DNA from: Blautia sp. MSJ-9 | GTDB lineage: Bacteria; Bacillota; Clostridia; Lachnospirales; Lachnospiraceae | Assembly (NCBI RefSeq): GCF_018919065.1 | Contig: NZ_JAHLQG010000049.1 | Location: 18,407-82,406 of the forward strand | Reading direction: 5' to 3' | Length of the DNA stretch: 64,000 nt | Part shown: positions 45,013-53,748 of the stretch, one piece after another | Layout: every line of letters starts with the position of its first letter | Position numbering within the stretch: position 1 is the first letter of the stretch | Notes under the pieces: model-generated | The model's input: the letters and a program-made list of their open reading frames with translations, nothing else | Databases searched by the model: none | What the model was told of the DNA's origin: nothing | Program-made: the position numbers and the translations under genes

Positions 45013-45744
45013 ATGAGATTATTGATCGTACGACATGGAGACCCGGATTATTCTATTGATTCGCTTACTGAGAAAGGATGGAAGGAAGTAGAATATCTGT
45101 CGGAAAGACTGTCAAAACTTGATGTCAAAGACTTCTATGTCTCTCCTCTTGGAAGAGCAAAGGATACGGCATCTCTTACATTAAAGAAAATGAACCGTAC
45201 AGCAATAGAGTGTGACTGGCTTCAGGAATTTGATGTTCTGATCGATCGTCCGGACGTTACTGACAGACAGAAAAGAGTATGGGACTGGCTTCCCCAGGAC
45301 TGGACACAGGACGAACGTTTCTATCAGTACGATCACTGGTATGAAAATGAAAGATTACAGAAATCAGATGCAAAGGGTTATTATGACTATGTAACAGGGA
45401 AATTTGACGAGCTTCTGGCAGAGCATGGATATGTGCGTGAAGGACATTATTACAGAGTAGAGAAACCAAATGAAGATACATTGGTATTCTTTTGCCATTT
45501 TGGTCTGGAATGTGTGCTTCTTGCACATCTGATCGGTGCTTCTCCGATGGTGCTGTGGCACGGTTTTTGTGCTGCACCAAGTTCTGTGACAACTGTCAAT
45601 ACAGAGGAGAGAAGAGAAGGAATTGCAAGTTTCCGTATCAGTGCATTTGGTGATATTTCTCATTTATATGTGCATGAGGAGCCGCCTGCATTTGCAGCGA
45701 GATTCTGTGAGATGTACAGTAATAAAGACGAACGTCATGACTGA
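45013..45744 (+). CDS. Histidine phosphatase family protein
   Basis: A 243-residue cytoplasmic enzyme of the phosphoglycerate mutase-like fold. The phosphohistidine motif is LLIVRHGDPDYS at the N terminus, with SPLGRAKDTASL (second Arg) and the C-terminal histidine in FFCHFGLECVLLAHL. The substrate is unknown; this branch is usually a broad phosphatase. RBS AGAAAGGAAA precedes the ATG. The esterase gene follows after 72 bases. Confidence 0.85.
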   Translation: MRLLIVRHGDPDYSIDSLTEKGWKEVEYLSERLSKLDVKDFYVSPLGRAKDTASLTLKKMNRTAIECDWLQEFDVLIDRPDVTDRQKRVWDWLPQDWTQDERFYQYDHWYENERLQKSDAKGYYDYVTGKFDELLAEHGYVREGHYYRVEKPNEDTLVFFCHFGLECVLLAHLIGASPMVLWHGFCAAPSSVTTVNTEERREGIASFRISAFGDISHLYVHEEPPAFAARFCEMYSNKDERHD

Positions 45745-45768
45745 TCAGGAGCGATCAATTAACAGAAG

Positions 45769-45790
45769 GCGGATGATTTTGTCCGATGAC
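45769..45790 (+). repeat. Partial copy of the dispersed repeat
   Basis: GCGGATGATTTTGTCCGATGAC resembles the right half of copy 1 (GCGAATGATTTTATCCG). Confidence 0.45.
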
Positions 45791-45816
45791 TAAAATCTGA
45801 AAGGAAATAAGAGATA

Positions 45817-46767
45817 TTGATATCAAAGACAATGAAAACAATTCTGCATGCACTGTCCTACGGAAATATTGAAGTGGAATCGTCCAGAAAACTGGCAGAT
45901 CTGAAACAACTGGATGCGATGAGGATTTTTTTGAAGAAACTTGATGCAAAGGTTTATAACGGAGATTATGAGGTTCCGATAAGAGTGTATTTTCCTACAG
46001 AAGAAGCTATGCAGGCAGGAGTTGTAGAAGGCAATACATTTCCGATACTGCTGTTTTTTCACGGCGGCGGCTGGGTAACCGAGAGTGTGGAGAATTATGA
46101 TCGTGTATGCTCCAGAATGGCACAGGCGACTGCACATATCGTGGTTTCTGTGGAGTACAGACTGGCACCAGAGCATACATTTCCGATACCGCTGGAGGAC
46201 TGCTATGCTGCCGCAAAAGCTCTCTATACAAATCAGTTGTTTCTGAATACAGATCCGGAGAAAATTACGATCATTGGAGACAGTGCAGGGGGAAATCTGA
46301 CAGCAGCAGTGTGTCTGATGGCAAGAGACAGAGGGGAATTCACACCTCGCCGTCAGATTTTGATCTATCCGGCACTTGGAAACTGTTATACAGAAGAATC
46401 TCCGTACAGATCTGTGCAGGAGAATGGCAGCGATTATCTCCTTACGGCAGTAAAAATGGAAGATTATCTCACGCTGTATCAGAGCTCGGAAGAGGATAGA
46501 CAGAATCCATACTTTGCGCCGATTCTGGAGAAGAATCTTAAAAATCTGCCGGAAACATTGGTTCTTACAGCAGAATATGATCCTTTGCGTGATGAAGGAG
46601 AAGCATATGCAGGAAAGTTACAGGCAGCAGGAAATATGGTAGAACTTCACAGAATCCGGGGAGCATTTCACGGTTTCTTTGCCTTGGGAATTAAGTTTCT
46701 GCATGTGCAGGAGAGTTTTAAATATATTAACGAGTTTCTGAACAAAAGCTACGAACAGATACTATAA
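45817..46767 (+). CDS. HSL-type alpha/beta-hydrolase (acetyl esterase-like)
   Basis: A 316-residue serine esterase of the hormone-sensitive lipase group. Oxyanion motif FFHGGGWVTES, nucleophile GDSAGGNLTAA, and the Asp/His region YDPLRDEGEAYAGKL...FHGFFAL are all present. The start is taken as TTG at 45817, because AAAGGAAATAAGAG precedes it; an ATG at 45832 is the alternative. It is followed after 51 bases by a membrane acyltransferase, so the two probably act on the same acylated lipid or glycan. Confidence 0.85.
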   Translation: MISKTMKTILHALSYGNIEVESSRKLADLKQLDAMRIFLKKLDAKVYNGDYEVPIRVYFPTEEAMQAGVVEGNTFPILLFFHGGGWVTESVENYDRVCSRMAQATAHIVVSVEYRLAPEHTFPIPLEDCYAAAKALYTNQLFLNTDPEKITIIGDSAGGNLTAAVCLMARDRGEFTPRRQILIYPALGNCYTEESPYRSVQENGSDYLLTAVKMEDYLTLYQSSEEDRQNPYFAPILEKNLKNLPETLVLTAEYDPLRDEGEAYAGKLQAAGNMVELHRIRGAFHGFFALGIKFLHVQESFKYINEFLNKSYEQIL

Positions 46768-46818
46768 TTCATAAATAATCTGTAAGATGTGCGAGATGAA
46801 AAAGAAAGCAGGAAAACT

Positions 46819-48639
46819 ATGGATACAGGATACTCAAAATGGAGAAAACTGGATAATGCAGCTCTGGCATTTCCACTGGTAACAGGAAAGAATGACACCA
46901 GGGTGTTTCGCTTCTACTGTCAGATAAAGGAGAATGTCAGTGGTGAGATCCTTCAGACTGCACTGGATCAGACGATGGAGAAATATCCGTTGTTTCAGGC
47001 AGTCCTGCGAAAGGGATTGTTCTGGTTCTATCTGGAGCACAGAGATATCAGAGCAGTTGTAAAACAGGAGACAGAACCTCCGTGCAGCCGTCTGTATATT
47101 CCAGATAAGAAATCCCTTTTATTTCAGGTAAGCTATGACAAAAACAGGATTAATTTTGAAGTATATCATGCTCTGACAGATGGTACAGGAGCAATGCATT
47201 TTCTGCAGGAACTGGTGCAGAACTATCTGATTCTTGCGCATCCGCAGGCAAATCTGCCGAGGATAGAGAGCGAGGAGGAAATTACACACGGAGATAAGGA
47301 AGAGGACAGTTTTTCCCAGTATTATTCCTCAGATACGCCGAAGGATACGGGGAAGAAACCGGCTGCAGTCAAGTTGAAAGGGGAGAAACTGATGCATTCG
47401 GATATGCATATTACAGAGCTTGCCCTTTCTGTAAGAGATATCCATCAGAGAGCACGTTCCTATGGTGTTTCCATTACAGTTTTGCTGACTGCGATGATGT
47501 TGTGCTCTATCCGTGAAGAGATCGAGAAGAATCAGCAGAAGCGACCGATAGCTTTGATGATTCCGGTAAATCTTAGAAATTATTTTCCGTCTCAGTCAAT
47601 GATGAATTTCTTCGGATGGATTGAGGTCGGGTATACATTTTCGGATACAACAACGTTTGAAGATGTATTGATGGATGTAAAGAGACAGTTCCAGGAGGAA
47701 CTGGTAAAAGAAAAGATTGCTATGCATATGAGCGGATATGTGCGCATTGAGAAAAATCCTTTTGTTCGTGCGGTTCCTCTGGAAATTAAGAAATATTTTC
47801 TTATGATCGGGGCAAATCTGGGGAGTCGGAGTATTACAGCGGTCTATTCTAATATCGGAATTATCCGTTTCCCGGAGGAGTATAAAGAATATATTCAGCA
47901 TTTTGGAATCTTCGCCAGCACAAATTCTCTGCAGATGTGCTCTTGTTCTTACGGAGATGAGATGGTACTTGGCTTTACTTCCAAGATACCGGATGACAGT
48001 ATTCAGAGAAACTTTCAGAGGATGCTCAGTGAGGAAGAAGTTTCTCACAGAGAATTAAAAAATGAATTTCCGGCATACGGAGAGAAGCAAAAACTGGTGA
48101 AAAAAGAAAACCAGAGAGTCGTGCAGACATTCAGTTTTTTGTGCCTGGCAGTTGCTGTCATCTGTGGAATGATCAATTTCATGACTGCAGGAACATTAAA
48201 CTGGTTCTGGTTTGCAGGTGCGGGATGTGCCTGTGCATGGCTGGTGGTTATGGTGGCGTATTTCAAACGGAGGAATATTCTGAAGAATGAAATGTGGCAG
48301 TTATTGATCATATCGGTGATCGCGATTCTGTGGGATCACTTTATCGGTTGGATGGGATGGTCTGTAGATTTTGTACTCCCATTTGGAGCTCTGGCAGTGC
48401 AGTTTTCCATTCCGGTGATCGCAAAGGTGAACCGTCTGGAGAGGGAAGAATATCTGTTTTATCTTGTACAGGCAGGAATCGCGGGGGTGATCCCTATGAT
48501 ACTTGTCTGGACGGGAATTGTGAAATTTGTTTATCCGTCAGTAGTATGTGCGGGTATCAGTTTCCTGACACTGGCAGCATTATTTATCTTTTGCCAGAAG
48601 GATACGCTGAGGGAATTTCATAAGAAATTGAGAATGTAA
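46819..48639 (+). CDS. Condensation/AATase-like acyltransferase with C-terminal membrane domain (DUF6320-like)
   Basis: A 606-residue protein. Residues ~1-430 resemble the alcohol acetyltransferase/condensation fold, with the active-site H117xxxD121 in VYHALTDGTGAMHFL and the second half containing IPVNLRNYFPSQSMMNFFGW. Residues ~440-600 hold about five hydrophobic helices and match the DUF6320 type of C-terminal domain. The donor and acceptor are unknown; polyketide-type lipid acylation is a possibility from the fold. I chose the ATG at 46819 after GCAGGAAA. Paired with the esterase upstream. Confidence 0.78.
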   Translation: MDTGYSKWRKLDNAALAFPLVTGKNDTRVFRFYCQIKENVSGEILQTALDQTMEKYPLFQAVLRKGLFWFYLEHRDIRAVVKQETEPPCSRLYIPDKKSLLFQVSYDKNRINFEVYHALTDGTGAMHFLQELVQNYLILAHPQANLPRIESEEEITHGDKEEDSFSQYYSSDTPKDTGKKPAAVKLKGEKLMHSDMHITELALSVRDIHQRARSYGVSITVLLTAMMLCSIREEIEKNQQKRPIALMIPVNLRNYFPSQSMMNFFGWIEVGYTFSDTTTFEDVLMDVKRQFQEELVKEKIAMHMSGYVRIEKNPFVRAVPLEIKKYFLMIGANLGSRSITAVYSNIGIIRFPEEYKEYIQHFGIFASTNSLQMCSCSYGDEMVLGFTSKIPDDSIQRNFQRMLSEEEVSHRELKNEFPAYGEKQKLVKKENQRVVQTFSFLCLAVAVICGMINFMTAGTLNWFWFAGAGCACAWLVVMVAYFKRRNILKNEMWQLLIISVIAILWDHFIGWMGWSVDFVLPFGALAVQFSIPVIAKVNRLEREEYLFYLVQAGIAGVIPMILVWTGIVKFVYPSVVCAGISFLTLAALFIFCQKDTLREFHKKLRM

Positions 48640-48668
48640 CATTGCAGATATAATAAAAATTTGAAAAT

Positions 48669-48764
48669 AAAAATCCACAGTTTAATCAAATTAAGCAAGC
48701 AGCGAAGCAGATGATCTTATCCGCCTGGAGCTTTGAAATAAGATGTTAAACTGTGGATTTTTTT
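48669..48764. terminator. Bidirectional terminator with a repeat inserted in its loop
   Basis: AAAAATCCACAGTTTAA (48669-48685) pairs perfectly with TTAAACTGTGGATTTTT (48746-48762). The roughly 60-base loop contains dispersed repeat copy 2. It lies between the acyltransferase gene and converging thiC. The rest of 48640-48936 shows no gene. Confidence 0.8.
48691..48730 (+). repeat. Dispersed intergenic repeat, copy 2
   Basis: GCAAGCAGCGAAGCA followed by GATGATCTTATCCGCCTG, 27 of 33 positions identical to copy 1. Confidence 0.72.
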
Positions 48765-48936
48765 GTGCTCTTAAAGAGATAAAAACTATGGCAAAATTAT
48801 CTTTATAAAAGCAATAAACCAGATGAAATATGTATGATAGCAGATGTAATATTCAGTATTGTTTCATATATTTTCATCAGATAATATAATTCCTGATGAT
48901 TTACAATGTAAACAATAATCAGAACTATTCATCGTA

Positions 48937-50247
48937 TTATTCATCAAAAATAGTAACAATCTCACCATCCAGAATACGGTTTGTATTCTTAACAGCGCAG
49001 AAATTACCGCACATACTGCAGGTATCTTCTTTTTCAGGTTTTGCTTCTGCACGGTAGCGTCTTGCCTTTTCCGGATCCATGCTGAGTTTGAACATTTCTT
49101 CCCAGTCAAGACGTTTTCTCGCTTCACTCATCTTATAATCCCAGTCAGCAGCGCCAGGAATTCCCTTGGCAATATCAGCAGCATGAGCAGCAATTTTTGC
49201 AGCTATAATTCCCTCTTTTACATCAGCAGCATTCGGCAGGCGAAGATGTTCGGCAGGTGTTACATAGCACAGAAAAGCAGCACCGGAATAGGCAGCAATT
49301 GCACCTCCAATTGCGGAAGTGATGTGGTCATATCCTGGAGCAACATCCGTTACAAGAGGTCCAAGTACATAGAAAGGAGCACCATGACACAGTGTTTTCT
49401 GAATTTCCATATTAGCAGCGATCTGATTCATCGGCATATGTCCAGGACCTTCGATCATAACCTGAACATCTTTTTCCCATGCGCGTTTAGTGAGCTCGCC
49501 CAGAGTGATCAGTTCTTCAATCTGTGCAGTATCTGTAGCGTCTGCCAGGCATCCCGGACGGCATGCATCACCCAGACTTAAAGTAATATCATACTCTCTG
49601 CAAATGTCCAGAATTTCATCAAAATGCTCATAGAACGGGTTCTCCTGTCCGGTCATTTCCATCCATGCAAACATGATAGAACCACCTCTGGAAACAATGT
49701 TCATGAGACGCTTATTTTGTTTAAAACGTGCTGCAGTTGCACGGTTCATACCGCAGTGAATAGTCATAAAATCAACACCATCTTCTGCATGCATACGTAC
49801 AATATCAATCCATTCTTCAGAAGTGATTTTGCCAAGTGCTTTGTGATAATAGACTACTGCATCATAGATTGGAACTGTACCGATCATCGCAGGACATTCG
49901 GAAGTAAGCTTGCGGCGGAAACTTCTGGTATCGCCGTAGGAACTGAGATCCATGATCGCTTCTGCACCCATTTCCACTGCAGAATGTACCTTTTCATATT
50001 CCATATCAACGTCTTTCCAGTCTCTGGAAACACCTAAATTTACATTGATTTTTGTTGTCAGTTTTGCACCGACTCCACTTGGACTGATGCATTTATGATT
50101 CTTATTACAGGGAATGATAACCTGTCCTTTTGCGATCAGTTCTCTTAATTCATCCACATCAAAATGCTCTTTTTCTGCTACGATCTCCATCTGTGGTGTA
50201 ATGATTCCGTGACGCGCTGCGTCCATCTGTGTTGTGTAATGTGTCAT
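48937..50247 (-). CDS. thiC: Phosphomethylpyrimidine synthase ThiC
   Basis: Radical-SAM-like enzyme making HMP-P from AIR in thiamine biosynthesis, 436 residues, the short clostridial form. The C-terminal cluster motif is [11 protein letters not shown] (C-x2-C-x3-C), with upstream [28 protein letters not shown] and [13 protein letters not shown] chose the ATG at 50247 behind AAGGAGG on the minus strand. The frame remains open for 42 more codons upstream, to 50373, but that sequence is unlike ThiC. Expression is controlled by the TPP riboswitch at 50598-50687. Confidence 0.95.
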   Translation of the reverse strand: MTHYTTQMDAARHGIITPQMEIVAEKEHFDVDELRELIAKGQVIIPCNKNHKCISPSGVGAKLTTKINVNLGVSRDWKDVDMEYEKVHSAVEMGAEAIMDLSSYGDTRSFRRKLTSECPAMIGTVPIYDAVVYYHKALGKITSEEWIDIVRMHAEDGVDFMTIHCGMNRATAARFKQNKRLMNIVSRGGSIMFAWMEMTGQENPFYEHFDEILDICREYDITLSLGDACRPGCLADATDTAQIEELITLGELTKRAWEKDVQVMIEGPGHMPMNQIAANMEIQKTLCHGAPFYVLGPLVTDVAPGYDHITSAIGGAIAAYSGAAFLCYVTPAEHLRLPNAADVKEGIIAAKIAAHAADIAKGIPGAADWDYKMSEARKRLDWEEMFKLSMDPEKARRYRAEAKPEKEDTCSMCGNFCAVKNTNRILDGEIVTIFDE

Positions 50248-50540
50248 TTTTTCCTCCTTGCCCTGCACTGTGGGCTGCTGTTGCTGTACACATTTAGCCA
50301 TTACAAAATGCTGGTACAGTAACGCGAAATGAACTGCGCCTCCTGCATATAGCAGGGACTTGCACCTGCGCATATTCGTAAGTTCTTAAGTAAACTACTG
50401 GATTAACAGAGAGTGGTGCCCCCGGTCTGTATGATTAAGAAAGGGGAGCCCGGATCAGAGAAGGATTGATGAGATCAGAGAGGGTTAAACTCCTCGATCC
50501 AGTAAGAAATATATACGATATCTTCTGGAAATTTTCGAAT
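50248..50540 (-). other. Long thiC leader between riboswitch and start codon
   Basis: About 290 transcribed bases of unknown role. On the minus strand there are hairpins such as GCAGG..CCTGC around 50354-50371, a GGGCTCCCC/GGGGGC pairing near 50420-50450, and CATTT..AAATG near 50290-50310. It includes the open 42-codon extension of thiC. No known motif recognised. Confidence 0.4.
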
Positions 50541-50581
50541 AAAAAAGGAAAAACTGCAATACGCCAACAAGCATATTGCAG
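50541..50581 (-). terminator. Riboswitch expression-platform terminator
   Basis: On the minus strand CTGCAATATGC pairs with GCGTATTGCAG around a 6-base loop, followed by TTTTTCCTTTTTT. Confidence 0.88.
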
Positions 50582-50597
50582 TCCGGAAGAACTATAA

Positions 50598-50687
50598 CTT
50601 TCCCTACGTTGGCATTATCCAAATCAGGTTATGGGTTAAAGCAATACAGCTTACTCTCAGCCTGTTTACACAAGCTCCCCTTGTCTT
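50598..50687 (-). ncRNA. TPP riboswitch (THI element)
   Basis: The minus strand reads GGGGAGC, then GGCTGAGAG, ACCCATAACCTGATTTGG and ATAATGCCAACGTAGGGAA in the canonical order of the thiamine pyrophosphate aptamer. A terminator follows, so thiamine pyrophosphate should switch thiC off at transcription. Confidence 0.95.
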
Positions 50688-50697
50688 AATTGTCCAC

Positions 50698-50726
50698 ATT
50701 GTAACACTCTGATGTGAGAAAGTCAA
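50698..50726 (-). promoter_or_regulatory. Promoter of the TPP riboswitch / thiC
   Basis: On the minus strand TTGACT (50726-50721), 17 bases, TACAAT (50703-50698). Confidence 0.82.
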
Positions 50727-50764
50727 TATGTAAATCAGTTTTTGAATTGATGTAGCAATAGTAT

Positions 50765-50789
50765 TTACTGTGCATGGAGTGAACAGTAA
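50765..50789. repeat. TTACTGT/ACAGTAA hairpin
   Basis: TTACTGT (50765-50771) and ACAGTAA (50783-50789) around GCATGGAGTGA. GGAGTGAACAGTAA is shared with 13929-13942. Confidence 0.55.
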
Positions 50790-50822
50790 TTCAATAGTTA
50801 TTAGTGAAAAAAAACTGTCATT

Positions 50823-51833
50823 TTAACGCCCTGTGAGGGACATTGTATAGGCATTTGATGCAGAGGTCCAGGTTTTTCCATTGGCTTTTTTGTTTGCGAT
50901 AACTTTGATTCCGTACTTGACGTTTTTGGTCATGTTGGTAAGGGTAAATGAGGTAGCTGTTGTTGTTCTTACTTTCTTGTAGGAACTGGAGTTTGGATAT
51001 TTCACGTAAACGGAGTAGTTGTTTGCACCTGCGACTTTGTTCCATTTTACGCTCATAGTACTGCTGGTATTTCCGGCTTTTTTTAGAACGATGCCCATGG
51101 AAATATATCGGGTAGTCGGGGTTGTGGTTACGTAGCGTTTGTTATTCAGGAGAAGATAAGGATAAATCTTTACCTGATAAAAGGTGTTTTTGTTTAACGG
51201 TAGGGTAAAGGATGGTCTGGTATAGTATTTGGTGATAAGTTTGTGGGCGGCAGAACTCTGATATATAACTTTATAACCTGAGATAGAGTTTGCCGGGTTT
51301 ACAGTGTTCATGTTAAAGGTATAACCGCCTGTGGATGCGTAAGAGGTTTTGACAGTTACGCTGGAGTAAAGGGTTGTGCATCCGGCTATGCGTGATGAAA
51401 TCGCTGTTCCGGATGAGGTTAAAGCTGTGATCCTTACTTTGTAGGCTGTGCCGGCTTTTAACTTATTGATCTTTGCTTTATTGCGGCTGTTGTCAAAGTA
51501 GCCGAGCAGTTTGTAGGAACCGGAGCTGAAAGGGCTGATGCTGATCGCAAATTTCGCAGCATTTGTGACCGGATTCCACTGGACAGTTACAGAATTCTCA
51601 GAAGCGGCAATCTGTTTGATACCTGAATCAGAGGTAAGGTAAGAAACACCAGCAGCCTGGGCATTGGAATCATCGACAGAAGGAATATCCGTTTGCTCCG
51701 GAGATAATTCAGCAGACTGTTCGACAGGCATAAGCTGAGCAGTTGCTGCAAAAGCTGTAGCTGCGGTTGAAAACGTAAGAACTGCACTGAGAGCGATGCT
51801 TACAAAAAACTTTTTAAAACTTCTTGCTTTCAT
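50823..51833 (-). CDS. Secreted fibronectin type III repeat protein
   Basis: A 336-residue exported protein. The signal peptide is MKARSFKKFFVSIALSAVLT ending in AFA. After a ~40-residue linker there are about three Ig-like fibronectin III modules, the clearest being the first (QIAASENSVTVQWNPVTNAAKFAI...AGTAYKVRITAL) and the last (GNTSSTMSVKWNKVAGANNY...KNVKYGIKVIANKK). No catalytic domain, sortase signal or lipobox is seen. AAGGAGG precedes the ATG at 51833. Adhesion or matrix binding is a guess from the fold. Confidence 0.85.
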   Translation of the reverse strand: MKARSFKKFFVSIALSAVLTFSTAATAFAATAQLMPVEQSAELSPEQTDIPSVDDSNAQAAGVSYLTSDSGIKQIAASENSVTVQWNPVTNAAKFAISISPFSSGSYKLLGYFDNSRNKAKINKLKAGTAYKVRITALTSSGTAISSRIAGCTTLYSSVTVKTSYASTGGYTFNMNTVNPANSISGYKVIYQSSAAHKLITKYYTRPSFTLPLNKNTFYQVKIYPYLLLNNKRYVTTTPTTRYISMGIVLKKAGNTSSTMSVKWNKVAGANNYSVYVKYPNSSSYKKVRTTTATSFTLTNMTKNVKYGIKVIANKKANGKTWTSASNAYTMSLTGR

Positions 51834-51925
51834 AGTAAAAACCTCCTTTTGAAGCTGCAAAACAAAGGCTGAGATTGTTTTGCAGATAGTACGCCGAAGC
51901 GTGTCTGAACAGTTTTAAATATAAT

Positions 51926-51976
51926 AAAAAAGCTTCGTTGATGTTGCTGTTATTGTAACATAGCGAAGCTTTTTTT
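51926..51976. terminator. Terminator after the hicB gene
   Basis: AAAAAAGCTTCG (51926-51937) pairs perfectly with CGAAGCTTTTTT (51964-51975). Confidence 0.88.
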
Positions 51977-52077
51977 CTGTAATCGTTATTGTTCATTCCA
52001 TTCTCAGTAACGTGGCCCAAATTCATTTCAGATTGTCTGCAACAATGGAATTTTGGTTTGTATGTTTTTAAGTAGTA

Positions 52078-52356
52078 TTATTCATCCCATCCGTCATACA
52101 TGCGGATATTGACCTGAATGTTTCTTACAACATCTCCTTCCTGGAGATCCAGGTCGGATTCATCAGAGATTGCCGGGAGATCCATCTCATCTTCCATTAC
52201 TTCTGCATAGATCCAGTTATAAGCTGCTTCATTTGCATTATCGATCGCATCGTCGAGAGTATCGCCTTCTGCTTCGCAGCATGCGAGATCCGGGAAAAAT
52301 GCTTTGTATCTGCCTTCTTCATTTTTGCGGAAAACCGCAGGATATATAAATTTCAT
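52078..52356 (-). CDS. HicB-like antitoxin family protein (orphan)
   Basis: A 92-residue protein with the HicB RNase H-like fold: FIYPAVFRKNEEGRYKAFFPDLACCEAEGDTLDDAIDNANEAAYNWI. It lacks the usual C-terminal HTH or RHH extension; the end is acidic (DLDLQEGDVVRNIQVNIRMYDGWDE). No HicA toxin is encoded on either side: 52357-52525 and 51977-52077 contain no suitable ORF. It may therefore be a solitary HicB-fold protein, common in Lachnospiraceae. Confidence 0.8.
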   Translation of the reverse strand: MKFIYPAVFRKNEEGRYKAFFPDLACCEAEGDTLDDAIDNANEAAYNWIYAEVMEDEMDLPAISDESDLDLQEGDVVRNIQVNIRMYDGWDE

Positions 52357-52525
52357 TGGTAAGAACCCCTTTCTGGTTGTAAGTATAATGTTATTTTTTC
52401 TGTATTCTGGTTTACGTTTATACTTAGAATAGTATATAATACATTCATATATACATCAAGAATAAAAAGTGATCAGCTGCGAAGATATGCTGGTGGTTTT
52501 GCAATTTTACAGAGGGGATTACGAT

Positions 52526-53332
52526 ATGCTGACAATAGAAATGGACAATTTTGATCTGGGGCAGATCTGCAGGTCCGGACAGTGCTTCCGGATGGATCTG
52601 ATCGGTGATGACCGCTACCGGGTAATCGCGGGAGATAAATATCTGGAACTGACTCAGGAGAGAGGGATTGTCAATTTCTTTTGCCCGGAACAGGACTTTA
52701 TCTTCTTCTGGATCCGGTATTTTGATCTGGACTGTGATTACAGCGAATACATAAACAAGATTAATCCAAGGGATAAATACCTGACAACAGCAGGAGAGAT
52801 GGGAAGTGGAATCCGCATTCTGCAGCAGGATCTGTGGGAGATGATCATTTCCTTTTTGATTTCTCAGCAGAATAATATTACAAGAATAAAGAAGTGTATT
52901 GAAAATATCAGCCGGGAATTTGGAGTAAGAAAAATAAGCAGTACAGGCGTAGAATATTATGCGTTTCCAACTGCAGAAGCACTGGCTTCAGCAACAGAAG
53001 AACAGCTTCGGGAGTGTAATCTGGGTTACAGAGCGAAATATGTGCTGGACACAGCACGAAAAGTCTGTTTCGGAGATATTTCTCTTGACAGTCTGTACGA
53101 TATGACTTATAAAACTGCACGAAAGGAACTTCTGGGGCTATATGGAGTTGGTGAGAAAGTAGCTGACTGTATCTGTCTTTTCGGACTGCACCAGCTGGAT
53201 GCGTTTCCTGTAGATACTCACATCCGTCAGGCACTGGATGCCCATTATAAACGAGGTTTTCCAAACAGACGTTATAAAGGCTGCCGGGGCGTGATGCAGC
53301 AGTATATTTTTTATTATGAGTTGATGAAGTAA
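52526..53332 (+). CDS. 8-oxoguanine DNA glycosylase (OGG type)
   Basis: Base-excision repair enzyme of the HhH-GPD superfamily, 268 residues. The helix-hairpin-helix holds the Schiff-base Lys, K211, in LYGVGEKVADCICLFG, and the activating Asp is D230 in PVDTHIRQ. The N-terminal OGG_N domain is present (FDLGQICRSGQCFRM). I chose the ATG at 52526, 8 bases after AGAGGGG. Together with nth on the other side of a small gene it forms a little base-excision cluster. Confidence 0.9.
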   Translation: MLTIEMDNFDLGQICRSGQCFRMDLIGDDRYRVIAGDKYLELTQERGIVNFFCPEQDFIFFWIRYFDLDCDYSEYINKINPRDKYLTTAGEMGSGIRILQQDLWEMIISFLISQQNNITRIKKCIENISREFGVRKISSTGVEYYAFPTAEALASATEEQLRECNLGYRAKYVLDTARKVCFGDISLDSLYDMTYKTARKELLGLYGVGEKVADCICLFGLHQLDAFPVDTHIRQALDAHYKRGFPNRRYKGCRGVMQQYIFYYELMK

Positions 53333-53451
53333 CTGTTTAGCGAGGAATTTTGTATGAGAATGTTAAAAACGATTCTCAATGGAGTCTGATTTGTTTCAGT
53401 GAAAATGTTGAACAGTTATTTGATAAAAACAGTAAAAGGAGGAATGTTATT

Positions 53452-53748
53452 ATGGAAATCGGAGTAATGTTAGACGAATTAAGAGAAAAGGCACTGAAAG
53501 ACCACAACATCTGGCAGGAACTGATGGACACCAGAAAGGCAGAACAGCCGCTTGCTGCTTTCTGTGCAAAGTGTCGGGAACTGGGATATCAGATTTATGA
53601 GATGGATCTGATAACAGCCGGAGAAGAATTCTATGCTACGATGCGAAGAAGCACCAATGGTGGTGGAGAGAACTCTCCGAAACTGGCCGGCGAAGACGAT
53701 TTCTATGAACTCTTCTTCGCCAGTCTGGAGCAGAATTTGCAGGGTTAG
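53452..53748 (+). CDS. Nif11-like small protein
   Basis: A 98-residue protein whose first ~55 residues fit the Nif11 leader-like fold (LREKALKDHNIWQEL, then RKAEQPLAAFCAKCRELGYQ, IYEMDLI). The remainder is RRSTNGGGENSPKLAGEDDF then YELFFASLEQNL. Nif11 domains often serve as RiPP leader peptides ending in a GG site, and a GGG is present, but no maturase, transporter or Cys/Ser-rich core is seen nearby. An ordinary housekeeping role is equally likely. AAAGGAGGAATG precedes the ATG at 53452. The stop overlaps the converging nth gene by 4 bases. Confidence 0.6.
   Translation: MEIGVMLDELREKALKDHNIWQELMDTRKAEQPLAAFCAKCRELGYQIYEMDLITAGEEFYATMRRSTNGGGENSPKLAGEDDFYELFFASLEQNLQG

Noticed and set aside
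45817..45831. ATG at 45832 as start of the esterase.
   Set aside because: Possible, but the purine-rich site AAAGGAAATAAGAG is placed for the TTG at 45817, so the latter was kept.
50354..50371. tRNA T-arm-like hairpin GCAGGTGCAAGTCCCTGC in the thiC leader.
   Set aside because: No acceptor, D or anticodon arms can be assembled around it.
50248..50373. ThiC start at 50373.
   Set aside because: The extra 42 residues are unlike ThiC, and AAGGAGG is correctly placed for the ATG at 50247.
52078..52525. HicAB toxin-antitoxin pair.
   Set aside because: No HicA-sized ORF exists on either side of the HicB-like gene.
53452..53748. Complete RiPP biosynthetic cluster around the Nif11-like gene.
   Set aside because: No maturase, protease or transporter gene is adjacent, and the C-terminal segment lacks Cys and Ser/Thr richness.
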